This document shows positions 35,894 through 44,518 of a stretch of DNA of 64,000 nt, one piece after another. Location: assembly GCF_003148495.1 (NCBI RefSeq), contig NZ_QGGH01000005.1, positions 248,001 through 312,000 of the forward strand, given 5' to 3'. The notes beneath the pieces were generated by a model. It was not told the DNA's origin, ran no database searches, and saw only the letters and a program-made list of their open reading frames with translations. A program made the translations under genes and the position numbers. How positions within the stretch are numbered: position 1 is the stretch's first letter; the number at the start of each line of letters is the position of its first letter. This DNA is from Mesorhizobium loti (GTDB lineage: Bacteria > Pseudomonadota > Alphaproteobacteria > Rhizobiales > Rhizobiaceae).

Positions 35894-35965
35894 CAGACGC
35901 CGACGATCGACGCCGTGCTGGTGCTGGTGCGGCGGCTGACAGTGGATCGCGGGCGCTGGTTGGAC
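35894..35965 (+). pseudogene. 3' remnant of a second KPR (2-dehydropantoate reductase) gene
   Basis: The frame reads TPTIDAVLVLVRRLTVDRGR, matching TPTIDAVLALVRRLAVERGC at the end of the KPR gene (31236-31300). Most base changes fall at third codon positions or cause conservative replacements, which indicates a once-functional paralogue rather than a fresh copy. No further KPR sequence remains. The rest of 35860-36238 shows nothing recognisable. Confidence 0.7.
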
Positions 35966-36238
35966 GGGGCGCGCCAAAGCCTTAGCGACAGCCTGTCGGA
36001 CAAAGCGCATCACGCTCAAGCACGAAGCCGACCTTGGTTTTGGGCGGCGACGGCAGCCATGCGCCGTCACTCGGCCATCTCATACAGCGACGACCCTCCC
36101 AGAACGCTGACATCGAACGCCAGTCCGCTTTCGGCCAAACGCAGAGTGCTCTATTTCCCGCAGGGCGCATCAGGCTTGCGAATTTCCCCTAGGTATTGAT
36201 AACAGAGGGGACTAGCATAGCCTCACTGGGGGTGTGCG

Positions 36239-37816
36239 ATGGCAGACGTCTCGATACGCCGGGCGGACTTCATGATGGTCTTGGCCTATGCTTCGGACCT
36301 CGCCACTGGTCATTCTCGCGACTTCGCGCTGAAATCGTGCGTGCTTGCAATGCGCATCGCCGAGCTTGCGGGTGTTTCCGATGAGGTTCGGCGCAATGCC
36401 TACCACCAGTCGATGCTGCGCTACGTCGGCTGCAATGCCGATACGGACCTTCTGTCGGCCACCTTTGGGGACGAAATAGCGCTTCGCCAGGATCTCGTCG
36501 GTCTCGACATGGGCAATCGTGCGGAACTGGGGAGGGTCTTCGTGCAGGCCTTCAAGCGGTTCTACTACGATCTCGAACCCGACGCGCAAGCCAGGGCGAT
36601 CGAGGCCGCGATGTCGCAGGCGCTCGCTGTGGCTCGCCCGGTGCTCACCGCGCATTGCGAGGTCGCGCAGCGGATCGGCCAACGGCTTGGCCTTTCCGAG
36701 GAGATCCGGCGCAATCTCGGGCAGATTTATGAGCGCTGGGACGGCAAAGGTCTGCCGCGAGGGCTGAGCGGCGAGGATGTGCTGCCGGCCGTGCGCCTGA
36801 TCACTCTGGCGCAGGATGTGATTGCGCTCTGCGATGCCGTCGGCATCGACGGGATGGCTGAGACCGTAGCCAGCCGAGGCGATGGCCCATACGAAGCGGA
36901 ACTGGCCCGGCTCGTCTCGGCTAACGCGGGGGCCTTGATGGACGGCATCGGCGCGACGGTCGACCGTGAGACGATCCTGGCGCTCGAACCCGATCCGCCG
37001 GTGATGCTGGACGAAGCAGCCTGCGACGAGGCGTTCCTCGCCATCGCCGACATGATCGACATGCGCATGCCGCTTACCTATGGCCATTCGCGGATGGTGG
37101 CGCAGCTGGCCGAGGGAGCCGGGGGACAAATGAAGCTGCCCGCCGCCGACCTGCGCGCGTTGCGCTGGTCCGGCTGTATCCACGATATTGGCGAACTCGT
37201 GGTGCCGGTGGCGACTTGGATGCGAAACGGACCGCTGTCGGTGCGCGAGCGTGACGCGGCGCAACTGCATGCCTATTACGGCGAACGCGCGCTGGCATCG
37301 TTCGGCCGCGAGGGCGATGCGATGGCCGCGCTCGTGCTTCGTCATCACGAACGCCTGGATGGCTCGGGCTATCACCGTAAGGTCGGTGGCTCCGACCTGT
37401 CGCCTTCAGCACGGATCCTGGCCGCTGCCGAAGCGTTCCAAACGTCGCGAGAGGAACGTCCCCACCGCAAGGCGCTGTCCAGCGAGGCGGCGGCCATACA
37501 GCTGCGCGCCGCAGTGCGTGACGGTTGTATGTGCGCCGACGCGGCAGAGGCCGTGTTGTCCTTCGCGGGGCAGCAGTCGCGCCGGGCCTTGCCGCGGGCG
37601 CTGGCCGGCATGACTTCGCGCGAAATCGAGGTGCTGCGCCTTATCGCTGCCGGATTCACGGCGAAAGAGGCGGCACGCAAGCTCGATATCTCGCCCAAGA
37701 CCGCGGACCACCATATCCAGAACGTCTATTCCAAGATTGGTGTGACCACCCGCGCCGCAGCAGTGCTCTATGCCGTCGAGCACGGCCTTATCCGGCCGGG
37801 AGAAACGCAGGCATAG
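36239..37816 (+). CDS. HD-domain (degenerate HD-GYP) protein with C-terminal LuxR DNA-binding domain
   Basis: The 525-residue protein combines two HD-like regions and a LuxR helix-turn-helix. The N-terminal part (residues about 1-200) contains a weak HD half with RRNLGQIYERWDGKGLP. The second HD region has His315-Asp316 in CIHDIGELV and HHERLDGSGYH at 369-379, the HD-GYP layout but with His in place of Pro in GYP. The C-terminal 60 residues (MTSREIEVLRLIAAGFTAKEAARKLDISPKTADHHIQNVYSKIG) form a LuxR HTH. It may link a cyclic-di-GMP-type or nucleotide signal to transcription. Next genes on the same strand encode a small protein and a ligand-binding protein. Confidence 0.9.
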   Translation: MADVSIRRADFMMVLAYASDLATGHSRDFALKSCVLAMRIAELAGVSDEVRRNAYHQSMLRYVGCNADTDLLSATFGDEIALRQDLVGLDMGNRAELGRVFVQAFKRFYYDLEPDAQARAIEAAMSQALAVARPVLTAHCEVAQRIGQRLGLSEEIRRNLGQIYERWDGKGLPRGLSGEDVLPAVRLITLAQDVIALCDAVGIDGMAETVASRGDGPYEAELARLVSANAGALMDGIGATVDRETILALEPDPPVMLDEAACDEAFLAIADMIDMRMPLTYGHSRMVAQLAEGAGGQMKLPAADLRALRWSGCIHDIGELVVPVATWMRNGPLSVRERDAAQLHAYYGERALASFGREGDAMAALVLRHHERLDGSGYHRKVGGSDLSPSARILAAAEAFQTSREERPHRKALSSEAAAIQLRAAVRDGCMCADAAEAVLSFAGQQSRRALPRALAGMTSREIEVLRLIAAGFTAKEAARKLDISPKTADHHIQNVYSKIGVTTRAAAVLYAVEHGLIRPGETQA

Positions 37817-37906
37817 GGAATCCACCCCATGTGCGCCCGTTCGCGGGCGCGCATCGTGATCCTGTCGACGGACCAATGGTGGCCGCGACCGACAGGAGGA
37901 AATCAG

Positions 37907-38179
37907 ATGCTTCTCGCAACGACCAAAGTGGCTGACGTCGACCACTTCATCCGTATCTTTTCAACCAAGGGCGCCGACAAGCGCCGGTTGCACGGCTCGA
38001 ACGGTGCGACCGTCTTCCGCGACCCCAGCGAGCCCGACCGCGTCTGGGCGATCTTCGACTGGGACGCCGAGGGTTGGAAGAATTTCGTGTCGGATCCTGA
38101 GGTGCCCGCGATCCTGCAGGAAGCCGGCCATGTCGGCAAGCCGCAGGCGGCACTGCTGCTCGGCCACTACGAGGCCTGA
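37907..38179 (+). CDS. Small hypothetical protein downstream of the HD/LuxR regulator
   Basis: A 90-residue protein (MLLATTKVADVDHFIRIFST...VWAIFDWDAEGWKNFVSDPE) with an alternating alpha/beta pattern that suggests a dimeric alpha-beta barrel. No catalytic motif or signal peptide. ACAGGAGGA (37892-37900) gives a strong start at ATG 37907. The gene lies between the regulator and the binding-protein gene with short gaps, so it is probably in the same operon. Confidence 0.75.
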   Translation: MLLATTKVADVDHFIRIFSTKGADKRRLHGSNGATVFRDPSEPDRVWAIFDWDAEGWKNFVSDPEVPAILQEAGHVGKPQAALLLGHYEA

Positions 38180-38252
38180 GTTCCCCTCGCCATGCGCCGC
38201 CTGCCGCCCGGCGGCGGCGCGCCCGACGAACCCCCTGATTTGGAGAAATCAA

Positions 38253-39386
38253 ATGGATCCGAAACCCATCAAGATCGGTCTTATCGCCGAACTCACCGGC
38301 CCGTTGTCTTTCATGGGCGTCGCAAATGCGAACCTCACCACCATGCTCGTCGACGATATCAACGCCAGGGGCGGCTTGCTCGGCCGACCGCTGGAGCTTG
38401 TCATCGAGGACGGCGAAACCATCGACAACGTCGCCAAGGCAAGGACCGCGAAACTGATCGACGTCGACATGGTGGATGTGGTCGTCGGCGGCATCTACAG
38501 CTCGACCCGCCAGGCCATCAAAAGCGAGGCGGTTACGCGGGGCAAGACTCTCTACATCTACACCGAGCAGTACGAGGGGCAGGAAAACCATCCCCTGATC
38601 TTCTGCACCGGACCCGTCCCCGCGCAGCAGGTCGAGCCATTGATACCATGGCTCATGAACAGCACCGGCGCGAAGAAGTTCTATCTGCCGTCGTCCGATT
38701 ACATCTGGCCCCATGTGCTGAACAAGGCCGCGAGCCGGGTGGTGCGCGCCAATGGGGGCGAGATCGTTGGCGAGGAGTATCTTCCGCTGGACACCATCGA
38801 TTTCAGGCGGACGGCACAGCAGATCATGGCGAGCGGCACCGATGTGGTTTTCAATACCATCGTGCCGCCGGGCCTGACACCGTTCTTCGAAGAACTGCAC
38901 GAGGCCGGTTTCGGCAAGCGCGGCGGCAAGATCGTCTGCACCTACTTCGACGAGAACTTCTTCAACCTTGTGCCGTCCGAGCAGATCGAGGGTCTCTACA
39001 GCTGTCTCGACTACTACCAGGAACTCGACGACCCATTTGGGCGAGCTCTCCTGCGTCGCTACCAGGATCGATACCCCGGCAGTGCCATGTTGACCGCAGG
39101 CAGCGGCTGCACCGGTCACTACCGCGCGATCAGGATGTGGGAAGCGGCCGTGAAGGAGGCCGGCACGGTGGAGCGCGACGCAGTCATCCGGGCACTCGAT
39201 CACGCACGCATAAGCGAAGGCCCTGGCGGACCGGCTGAAATGGTACCCGGCCAGCACCATGTTTGCATGAACATGTATATCGCGCAGGCCCAAAGCGGTC
39301 GATTCCGGGTCGTAAAGAGCTTGGGTCCGATCGATCCCAACGAACGGTTGCTCGGCGACGAATTCCGGCTAAGCGACGCGGGGTGA
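38253..39386 (+). CDS. Cytoplasmic periplasmic-binding-protein-like sensor (AmiC/UrtA type)
   Basis: The 377-residue protein has a type I periplasmic-binding fold: IKIGLIAELTGPLSFMGVANANLTTMLVDDINARGGLLGRPLELVIEDGE, DVVVGGIYSSTRQAIKSEA, then FYLPSSDYIWPHVLNKAASRVV, similar to urea/amide-binding proteins (UrtA, FmdD, AmiC). It starts directly at MDPKPIKIG, so there is no signal peptide, which points to a cytoplasmic ligand sensor rather than a transport protein; no permease or ATPase genes are adjacent. It follows the HD/LuxR regulator and small protein in one operon and may modulate that regulator, as AmiC does AmiR. Confidence 0.88.
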   Translation: MDPKPIKIGLIAELTGPLSFMGVANANLTTMLVDDINARGGLLGRPLELVIEDGETIDNVAKARTAKLIDVDMVDVVVGGIYSSTRQAIKSEAVTRGKTLYIYTEQYEGQENHPLIFCTGPVPAQQVEPLIPWLMNSTGAKKFYLPSSDYIWPHVLNKAASRVVRANGGEIVGEEYLPLDTIDFRRTAQQIMASGTDVVFNTIVPPGLTPFFEELHEAGFGKRGGKIVCTYFDENFFNLVPSEQIEGLYSCLDYYQELDDPFGRALLRRYQDRYPGSAMLTAGSGCTGHYRAIRMWEAAVKEAGTVERDAVIRALDHARISEGPGGPAEMVPGQHHVCMNMYIAQAQSGRFRVVKSLGPIDPNERLLGDEFRLSDAG

Positions 39387-39483
39387 CTGGCGGCGTCTAT
39401 CAGCAGCCTTCCAAAGGGAGCGGCAGATGGTGGACGCCTCAGCCCGCCTCTGGTCTCGTTTCAGGCCTTCACATTTGACCTGC

Positions 39484-40545
39484 TCAATAGCATCTATCTG
39501 CCGCCGCAAGTGCTTCGGCACGGTGAGCTTCGTCCAGTGCGCCAATCCGTCGAACCGACGCATAGAACCTGATATAGTCGCCCGAACACAAGTCGAACAC
39601 GTGCAGAAACGCCGGAACCTGTTCACCATATACAGCAGTCGCGGCAAGCTTCGCGTTGTTGATTGGGGAAGCGAACCAGGCATCGTATCCCCGGTATCGA
39701 CCCCAGCGCCTGTCGCGCATGTGTCGGTAGCGCATCCGCAGCCGTTCAATCGCAGCCGTCTTTGCGGCCAGCTTTTGCTCCGAGTTACCGGAGTTGGAGT
39801 AGACTTGCGCTAACTCGTCCCGGGTCTGGGAGACAAGCGCAAGAAATTCAGCTTTGCGCCTCCGGGCGGCTTCGTAACGGCGCAATGCCGCGGTATCGCC
39901 AGCCGCGCGCAGCCATTTTCTCACGCCGGTTGTTTCGACGGCGACAGCGAACGCCTCATTGAATGCGGAATCGCCGTTGACGTAGACGCGCTGGTGGGCG
40001 AGTTCATGGAAAACCAACCCTGCAAGATAGGTTTTATCCTGGCTGAACATCGTGCTTAGCAGCGGGTCACTTGACCAGCCAAGCGTGGAATATGCAGTGA
40101 TGCCCGTCACATAGACGTCCATTCCCTGTCCTTGAAGTTCGACAGCGGTTTCAGTCGCAGACTTCCTGGAGAAATATCCCCGGTAGGGGACGCAGCCGAA
40201 AACGGGAAAACACCATGTTCGCGGCGTCAGCGAGAATTCCGGCGCGGCGAAGACAGCCCATGTCACCGAGTCCCGACCGATATCAACATAGCTGCGGTAG
40301 CTATTGTTGTCGGGCAGCGCCAGTTCATCTGTTGCGAACTGTCGTATGGCGCTCGCCGATGCCATTCGGGCGCGCAATGCCTTGGGCGTCGAAGGATCCT
40401 CGATCAGTTTTGCGACATCCTTGCGTGCCGTCATGATCTGCAGATGACCCTCCACGGATTGCGCGTAGTAGGAAATGCTGGTGCAACCGGCCATGCCGGA
40501 CACCACGATCACAACGGCAACCAATCGAAAGAATGCGCGCATCAC
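39484..40545 (-). CDS. Putative zinc aminopeptidase lipoprotein (DUF2265/COG4324 type)
   Basis: The 353-residue protein starts with a lipoprotein signal (FFRLVAVVIVVSGMAGC, lipid-anchored Cys about residue 21). A zinc motif HELAHQ with downstream Glu in NEAFAVAVE fits the metallopeptidase family annotated as putative aminopeptidase, whose substrates are unknown. Other family landmarks are YFSRKSATETAVELQGQGMDVYVTGITAYSTLGW. ATG 40545 or 40542 both possible. It is a single gene with lower GC than its neighbours, in the accessory region. Confidence 0.88.
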   Translation of the reverse strand: MMRAFFRLVAVVIVVSGMAGCTSISYYAQSVEGHLQIMTARKDVAKLIEDPSTPKALRARMASASAIRQFATDELALPDNNSYRSYVDIGRDSVTWAVFAAPEFSLTPRTWCFPVFGCVPYRGYFSRKSATETAVELQGQGMDVYVTGITAYSTLGWSSDPLLSTMFSQDKTYLAGLVFHELAHQRVYVNGDSAFNEAFAVAVETTGVRKWLRAAGDTAALRRYEAARRRKAEFLALVSQTRDELAQVYSNSGNSEQKLAAKTAAIERLRMRYRHMRDRRWGRYRGYDAWFASPINNAKLAATAVYGEQVPAFLHVFDLCSGDYIRFYASVRRIGALDEAHRAEALAAADRCY

Positions 40546-40860
40546 GATTTGCCCAAAGCAGTGCTCACCCGTTCCGACAGGGCGATTGTCGCGATTGCCC
40601 CAGGTCTCTCAAGCAGTCGCATTGATTTGATCGAGGTCTATAGCTTTCTAAAGAAGCCGGACAGAATATTCGGACCCACTTCGCCGAGCTGCAGTCGGAA
40701 CCAAGCGTCGCCGTCGGCGCCGAGTTCGCGCCAGCGGCAATGGGATCGGCAAGGCTTGCCTAATCGAAAGTACATCCGAGGCGCGTTTTTCTCGCGCCAC
40801 AGTCGATGACGGGGCTGCGACGCCTACTCGGGAGCACGGGCGGCACCTGGCGTGCCCCGG
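40546..40860. other. Intergenic region, nothing recognised
   Basis: These 315 bases between two minus-strand genes show no conserved frame, strong hairpin or repeat that I can support. It must contain the aminopeptidase promoter. Confidence 0.3.
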
Positions 40861-41274
40861 TCACTTCACGGAAAAGTCGACCGCTTCCTTCACCGTGCCG
40901 TCAACGGCGATCTGCACCTGATAGGTGCCGACCGGCCAGCCGGCATCCGGCTTGCTCACCGAGGAGTCGACATGGTTTTCGATCATGCCGATTTCGAAGC
41001 TGACCTCGTCGATTTTGTAGTTCGCTGGCGCGACACCGCCTGAATCCAACGAAATCCAACTCACGGTGAGCTTCGATCCCGAGGCCACCGCGTCGGTCAG
41101 ATCGGCGGAGAGGAAGATGTTGGCCGTATCCGGCGCAAATGTCGCCTGAGTCTCTTTTGCGTCCTTGCTTGCGGACAGCACGATGTTTTCGAACCCTTCG
41201 GCTTGCGCGTGCACGGCGAACGTCCCAACCGCCACCAGGGCGGCTGCCCCTATCATCATCGACCGAATGCTCAT
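40861..41274 (-). CDS. Exported hypothetical protein
   Basis: A 137-residue protein with a Sec signal peptide (MSIRSMMIGAAALVAVGTFAVHAQA, cut before EGFENI). The mature part is beta-rich (IFLSADLTDAVASGSKLTVSWISLDSGG, WPVGTYQVQIAVDGTVKEAVDFSVK), like an immunoglobulin-type beta sandwich, and lacks Cys. AAGGGAAGAGC precedes ATG 41274. Function unknown; periplasmic or secreted. Confidence 0.8.
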   Translation of the reverse strand: MSIRSMMIGAAALVAVGTFAVHAQAEGFENIVLSASKDAKETQATFAPDTANIFLSADLTDAVASGSKLTVSWISLDSGGVAPANYKIDEVSFEIGMIENHVDSSVSKPDAGWPVGTYQVQIAVDGTVKEAVDFSVK

Positions 41275-41834
41275 GCTCTTCCCTTTGGATTGAAACCGCC
41301 GCCCGCGTCCGACTCGTGTGGCGCGTGCCCACAGCCGCTCTGTAGAATACGAGGCCAGGGGTTGTCCATGGAGCCGCGGCGCCATGATGTGGCGAAACGA
41401 AATGGGATAGCTTCATTGTCTAAACTTCCTCCCTTGTGGTGTGTCACCTGGCGAAATGTCGACGGATGCGATCGTCGGAGATAAGCACATCCGTGGATGG
41501 TAACCATCGCCCGGCACCGCGATAACCGTTACTTTAGTAGAAAGTTGCACCTGGTCCCGGGAAAGCCTGACGCGATCTAAAGCGCGTCGGGGCACCGCCG
41601 CAAAATTTTCGCGCCAAGTTGGTTGGCGTGCCCGATTGCTGCGGTGGATGGGTCTGCTGGGTAGAACAGATCGTCCTTCACCGGGTCAGCATATCGGGCC
41701 GGAATCGAATTCGCCCAGTCGTGTGCTTTGTTTCACATACGTCTGCCTCGAATCCAAGTTTAGTAAGGAGGAGCTAAAACAGTGGAGTAGAGGCCAAGCC
41801 CCGCGGGGGCGAGATCCGACAAAGGGGTGGAGTC
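41275..41834. other. 560-base intergenic region upstream of the LuxR gene
   Basis: No gene is supported on either strand. Visible elements are TACTTTAGTA (41528-41537), a perfect palindrome, TTTAGTAAGGAGGAGCTA (41759-41776), and a GC-rich GCCCC-CGC-GGGGGC hairpin (about 41796-41808) close to the luxR start. The length and these features suggest a complex regulatory region or a long leader. Confidence 0.4.
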
Positions 41835-42599
41835 ATGCTAACAATTCAACCATATGAGACGGCTCAACAAAGCCTGTGCGCTTTTGATATCGATCCTGAT
41901 AGCCCACCGCCATCCATAGCGGCGGATATCGAGATCGCGATTGTCGATGATCGACCGCTGATGTGCGACTGCCTGGCAAGGGGCCTGGCGGTTTTCGAAC
42001 CAGCGTTTCGTTTCCAGCATTTCTCGAGCATCGAAGCCTTCGATGCGGCAAGCCTGGATGAGACCCAAAGGATCTCGACGGTGTTGATGTGCGTTATGTG
42101 GTCAAATTCCGAAGCGGACCACCATCTTGCCCGGATCGCCCATCTCAAGGCCACCAGACCTTCGGTGAATGCCATCATCCTGGCCGATATCGAAAATCTT
42201 GACGATATTCTCAAGGCGATCGAAAAAGGCGCGCGAGGCTATGTTCCGACGAGCGTCAGCTTGCAGGTCGCGGCCAAGGCCATTCATCTTGTGGCGGCAG
42301 GGGGGATTTTCATCCCACCGAGTGTCCTTTACCAATCGGCGCAAAACGCCAAGGACGGCCAGCAAACGGGCAAACAGCAGTCGCAAGACGACAACGTTTT
42401 CACGTCACGCCAGATCTCGGTCATCGAAGCCCTGCGTCGAGGGAAAGCGAACAAGATCATCGCCTATGAACTCAACATGTGCGAGAGCACGGTCAAGGTG
42501 CATGTCCGCAATATCATGAAGAAACTTCGCGCCCGGAACCGGACCGAGGTGGCCTACATCCTGAATACGACGCCGTATCAGGGGCTCACCAGGAATTGA
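41835..42599 (+). CDS. LuxR/NarL-type response regulator with a pseudo-receiver
   Basis: The 254-residue protein has an N-terminal receiver-like domain (IEIAIVDDRPLMCDCLARGLAVF) and a C-terminal LuxR HTH (FTSRQISVIEALRRGKANKIIAYELNMCESTVKVHVRNIMKKLRARNRTEV). The acidic pocket VDD is present, but at the phosphoacceptor position the strand reads STVLMCVMWSNSEAD, with no clear Asp, so phosphorylation is doubtful. A GGGTGGAG site precedes ATG 41835. It is transcribed alone; similar orphan regulators in rhizobia affect exopolysaccharide or motility, which cannot be confirmed here. Confidence 0.88.
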   Translation: MLTIQPYETAQQSLCAFDIDPDSPPPSIAADIEIAIVDDRPLMCDCLARGLAVFEPAFRFQHFSSIEAFDAASLDETQRISTVLMCVMWSNSEADHHLARIAHLKATRPSVNAIILADIENLDDILKAIEKGARGYVPTSVSLQVAAKAIHLVAAGGIFIPPSVLYQSAQNAKDGQQTGKQQSQDDNVFTSRQISVIEALRRGKANKIIAYELNMCESTVKVHVRNIMKKLRARNRTEVAYILNTTPYQGLTRN

Positions 42600-42715
42600 T
42601 CGACGGCAGCCGCTTGGCGAATGCCGTGGTGCGTGGACCGGTCAAGATCGCAATCGCGTGATTGCAGCTGTGTCCTCCGAAGGCGGATGCAGCCCCACGG
42701 TCTGGGGTGGCGACC

Positions 42716-44518
42716 TCAGCTTCCAGCAGCAACAAGATGTCCGCCACCGACGTCGCTCAGCACCAGTCTCGCAGGCGTCTCGCCGATCTTTCGCGTCGAA
42801 CTCGGGATTTCCTGGTCGAGGCGGGCGAAGCGGCTTCTTCGCTTGCCCGGATCGGCCACCGGCACGGCTTCGATCAGCCGTCTGGTGTAGGGGTGACGCG
42901 GGTTGGAAAAGAGCTGGTCGCGCGTGCCCATCTCGACGATCTGGCCGAGATACATGACGGCGACGCGGTCGGAGATGTTCTCGACCACCGCCATGTCGTG
43001 CGAGATGAAGAGGTAGGCGACGCCGAATTCGCGCTGCAATTCCTTCAACAAATCGAGCACGCGCGCCTGCACCGAGACGTCGAGCGCCGAGACGCTTTCG
43101 TCGGCGATGATCAGTTTCGGCCGCAGCGCGAGCGCGCGGGCAATGCAGACACGCTGTCGCTGGCCGCCGGAGAATTCGTGGGGGTAGAGCTCCATCTGGT
43201 CGGCCGACAGGCCTACGCGCTCGAACAGTGCCGCCACACGCTGACTGCGCTCATCCTTCGACGCGATGCCGTGGATCAGCAGCGGCTCGGCGACGAGGTC
43301 GCCGACGCGCATGCGTGGGTCGAGCGAGGCGTAGGGGTCCTGAAAAATCATCTGCACATCGCGGCGCACCGCCTTGCGCTCGTCGCGGCCAAGGCCGGAC
43401 AGGTTGCGCCCGCCAATGACGATGTCACCGCTGTAAGGCACCAGCCCGGCCAGCGCCTTGGCGATGGTCGACTTGCCGCAACCGGATTCTCCGACCAGCG
43501 CCAGCGTCTCGTTGGGGGCGATCGAGAAGCTGACGCCCTCGACGGCGTGGACGCGGCGGTTGACCCTGCCGAAGAAGCCGCCATGCAGGTCGAAGCGGAC
43601 ATGCAGGTCTCTGACCTCGGCGACATTGGCTGGCGTCGCCGCCTCGGCATCCCTGGATTTCTGCCGCCCCACGCCGCTGCCGATGCGCGGCACGGCGGCC
43701 AGCAGCTCGCGCGTGTAGTCGGCTTGCGGCCGGGCGAAGATGTCGGCAGTTTTCCCTTCCTCGACCATGCGGCCGTGCCGCATGATGATGACGCGGTCGG
43801 CCATCTCGGCGACGACGCCCATATCGTGGGTGATCAGGATGACGCTGGTGCCATGCTGGCGCTGCAGGTCACGCAGCAGCTCCAGCACCTCGCCTTGCAC
43901 GGTGACGTCGAGCGCCGTCGTCGGCTCGTCGGCGATCAGCACGTCGGGCTCGAGCGCCAGCGCCATGGCGATCATCACCCGCTGGCGCATGCCGCCAGAC
44001 AGTTCGTGCGGAAACTGCTTTAGCCGGCTTTCGGCTTCCGAAATGCGCACCGCCTTCAACGCTTCGATGGCGCGCTGTCGGGCCTCGCTTTGTGACAGGC
44101 TGGTATGCGCCTCGATGGATTCGGTCAGCTGCCGGCCGATCGACAGCACCGGGTTGAGCGAGGTCATCGGCTCCTGGAAGATCATGGCGATGCGGTCGCC
44201 GCGAATGCGGCGCATCTGGCGGTCGTCGAGATCAGCCAGATCGGTGTCGCCGAGACGGATTCTACCAGCGGAAATGTGCGCCGCCGGCTGTGGCAGCAAT
44301 TGCATGATGGCCAGCGCGGTCATCGACTTGCCGGAACCGGACTCGCCGGCAATGCACAACGTCTCGCCGCGGGCCAGCGTCAGCGACAGGTCGGAGACGA
44401 CCTCGCGCTCGCCGTCCTCGCCGCGCACGCTGACCGACAGGCCGGCGATGTCGAGCACCGGTCCCGCCGTCACCGGAGCAGCTGCCCCGGTCCGCTTTTT
44501 GCCCGCACCTGCGGTCAT
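42716..44518 (-). CDS. Peptide-type ABC transporter ATPase, two fused nucleotide-binding domains
   Basis: A 600-residue fusion of DppD and DppF. Domain 1 has Walker A GESGSGKSMTAL, signature LSGGMRQRVMIA and Walker B IADEPTTALD; domain 2 has GESGCGKSTIAK, FSGGQRQRVCIA and IADESVSALD (Ser where Pro is usual). Both carry the oligopeptide C-terminal extension with RHPYTRRLIEAVP and ADYTRELLAAVP. One protein thus supplies both ATP sites. ATG 44518 overlaps the formamidase stop as ATGA. Last gene of the amide operon. Confidence 0.95.
   Translation of the reverse strand: MTAGAGKKRTGAAAPVTAGPVLDIAGLSVSVRGEDGEREVVSDLSLTLARGETLCIAGESGSGKSMTALAIMQLLPQPAAHISAGRIRLGDTDLADLDDRQMRRIRGDRIAMIFQEPMTSLNPVLSIGRQLTESIEAHTSLSQSEARQRAIEALKAVRISEAESRLKQFPHELSGGMRQRVMIAMALALEPDVLIADEPTTALDVTVQGEVLELLRDLQRQHGTSVILITHDMGVVAEMADRVIIMRHGRMVEEGKTADIFARPQADYTRELLAAVPRIGSGVGRQKSRDAEAATPANVAEVRDLHVRFDLHGGFFGRVNRRVHAVEGVSFSIAPNETLALVGESGCGKSTIAKALAGLVPYSGDIVIGGRNLSGLGRDERKAVRRDVQMIFQDPYASLDPRMRVGDLVAEPLLIHGIASKDERSQRVAALFERVGLSADQMELYPHEFSGGQRQRVCIARALALRPKLIIADESVSALDVSVQARVLDLLKELQREFGVAYLFISHDMAVVENISDRVAVMYLGQIVEMGTRDQLFSNPRHPYTRRLIEAVPVADPGKRRSRFARLDQEIPSSTRKIGETPARLVLSDVGGGHLVAAGS

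Noticed and set aside
36239..37816. Full HD-GYP phosphodiesterase call for the regulator
   Set aside because: The Pro of GYP is replaced and the first HD half is weak, so enzymatic activity was not assumed.
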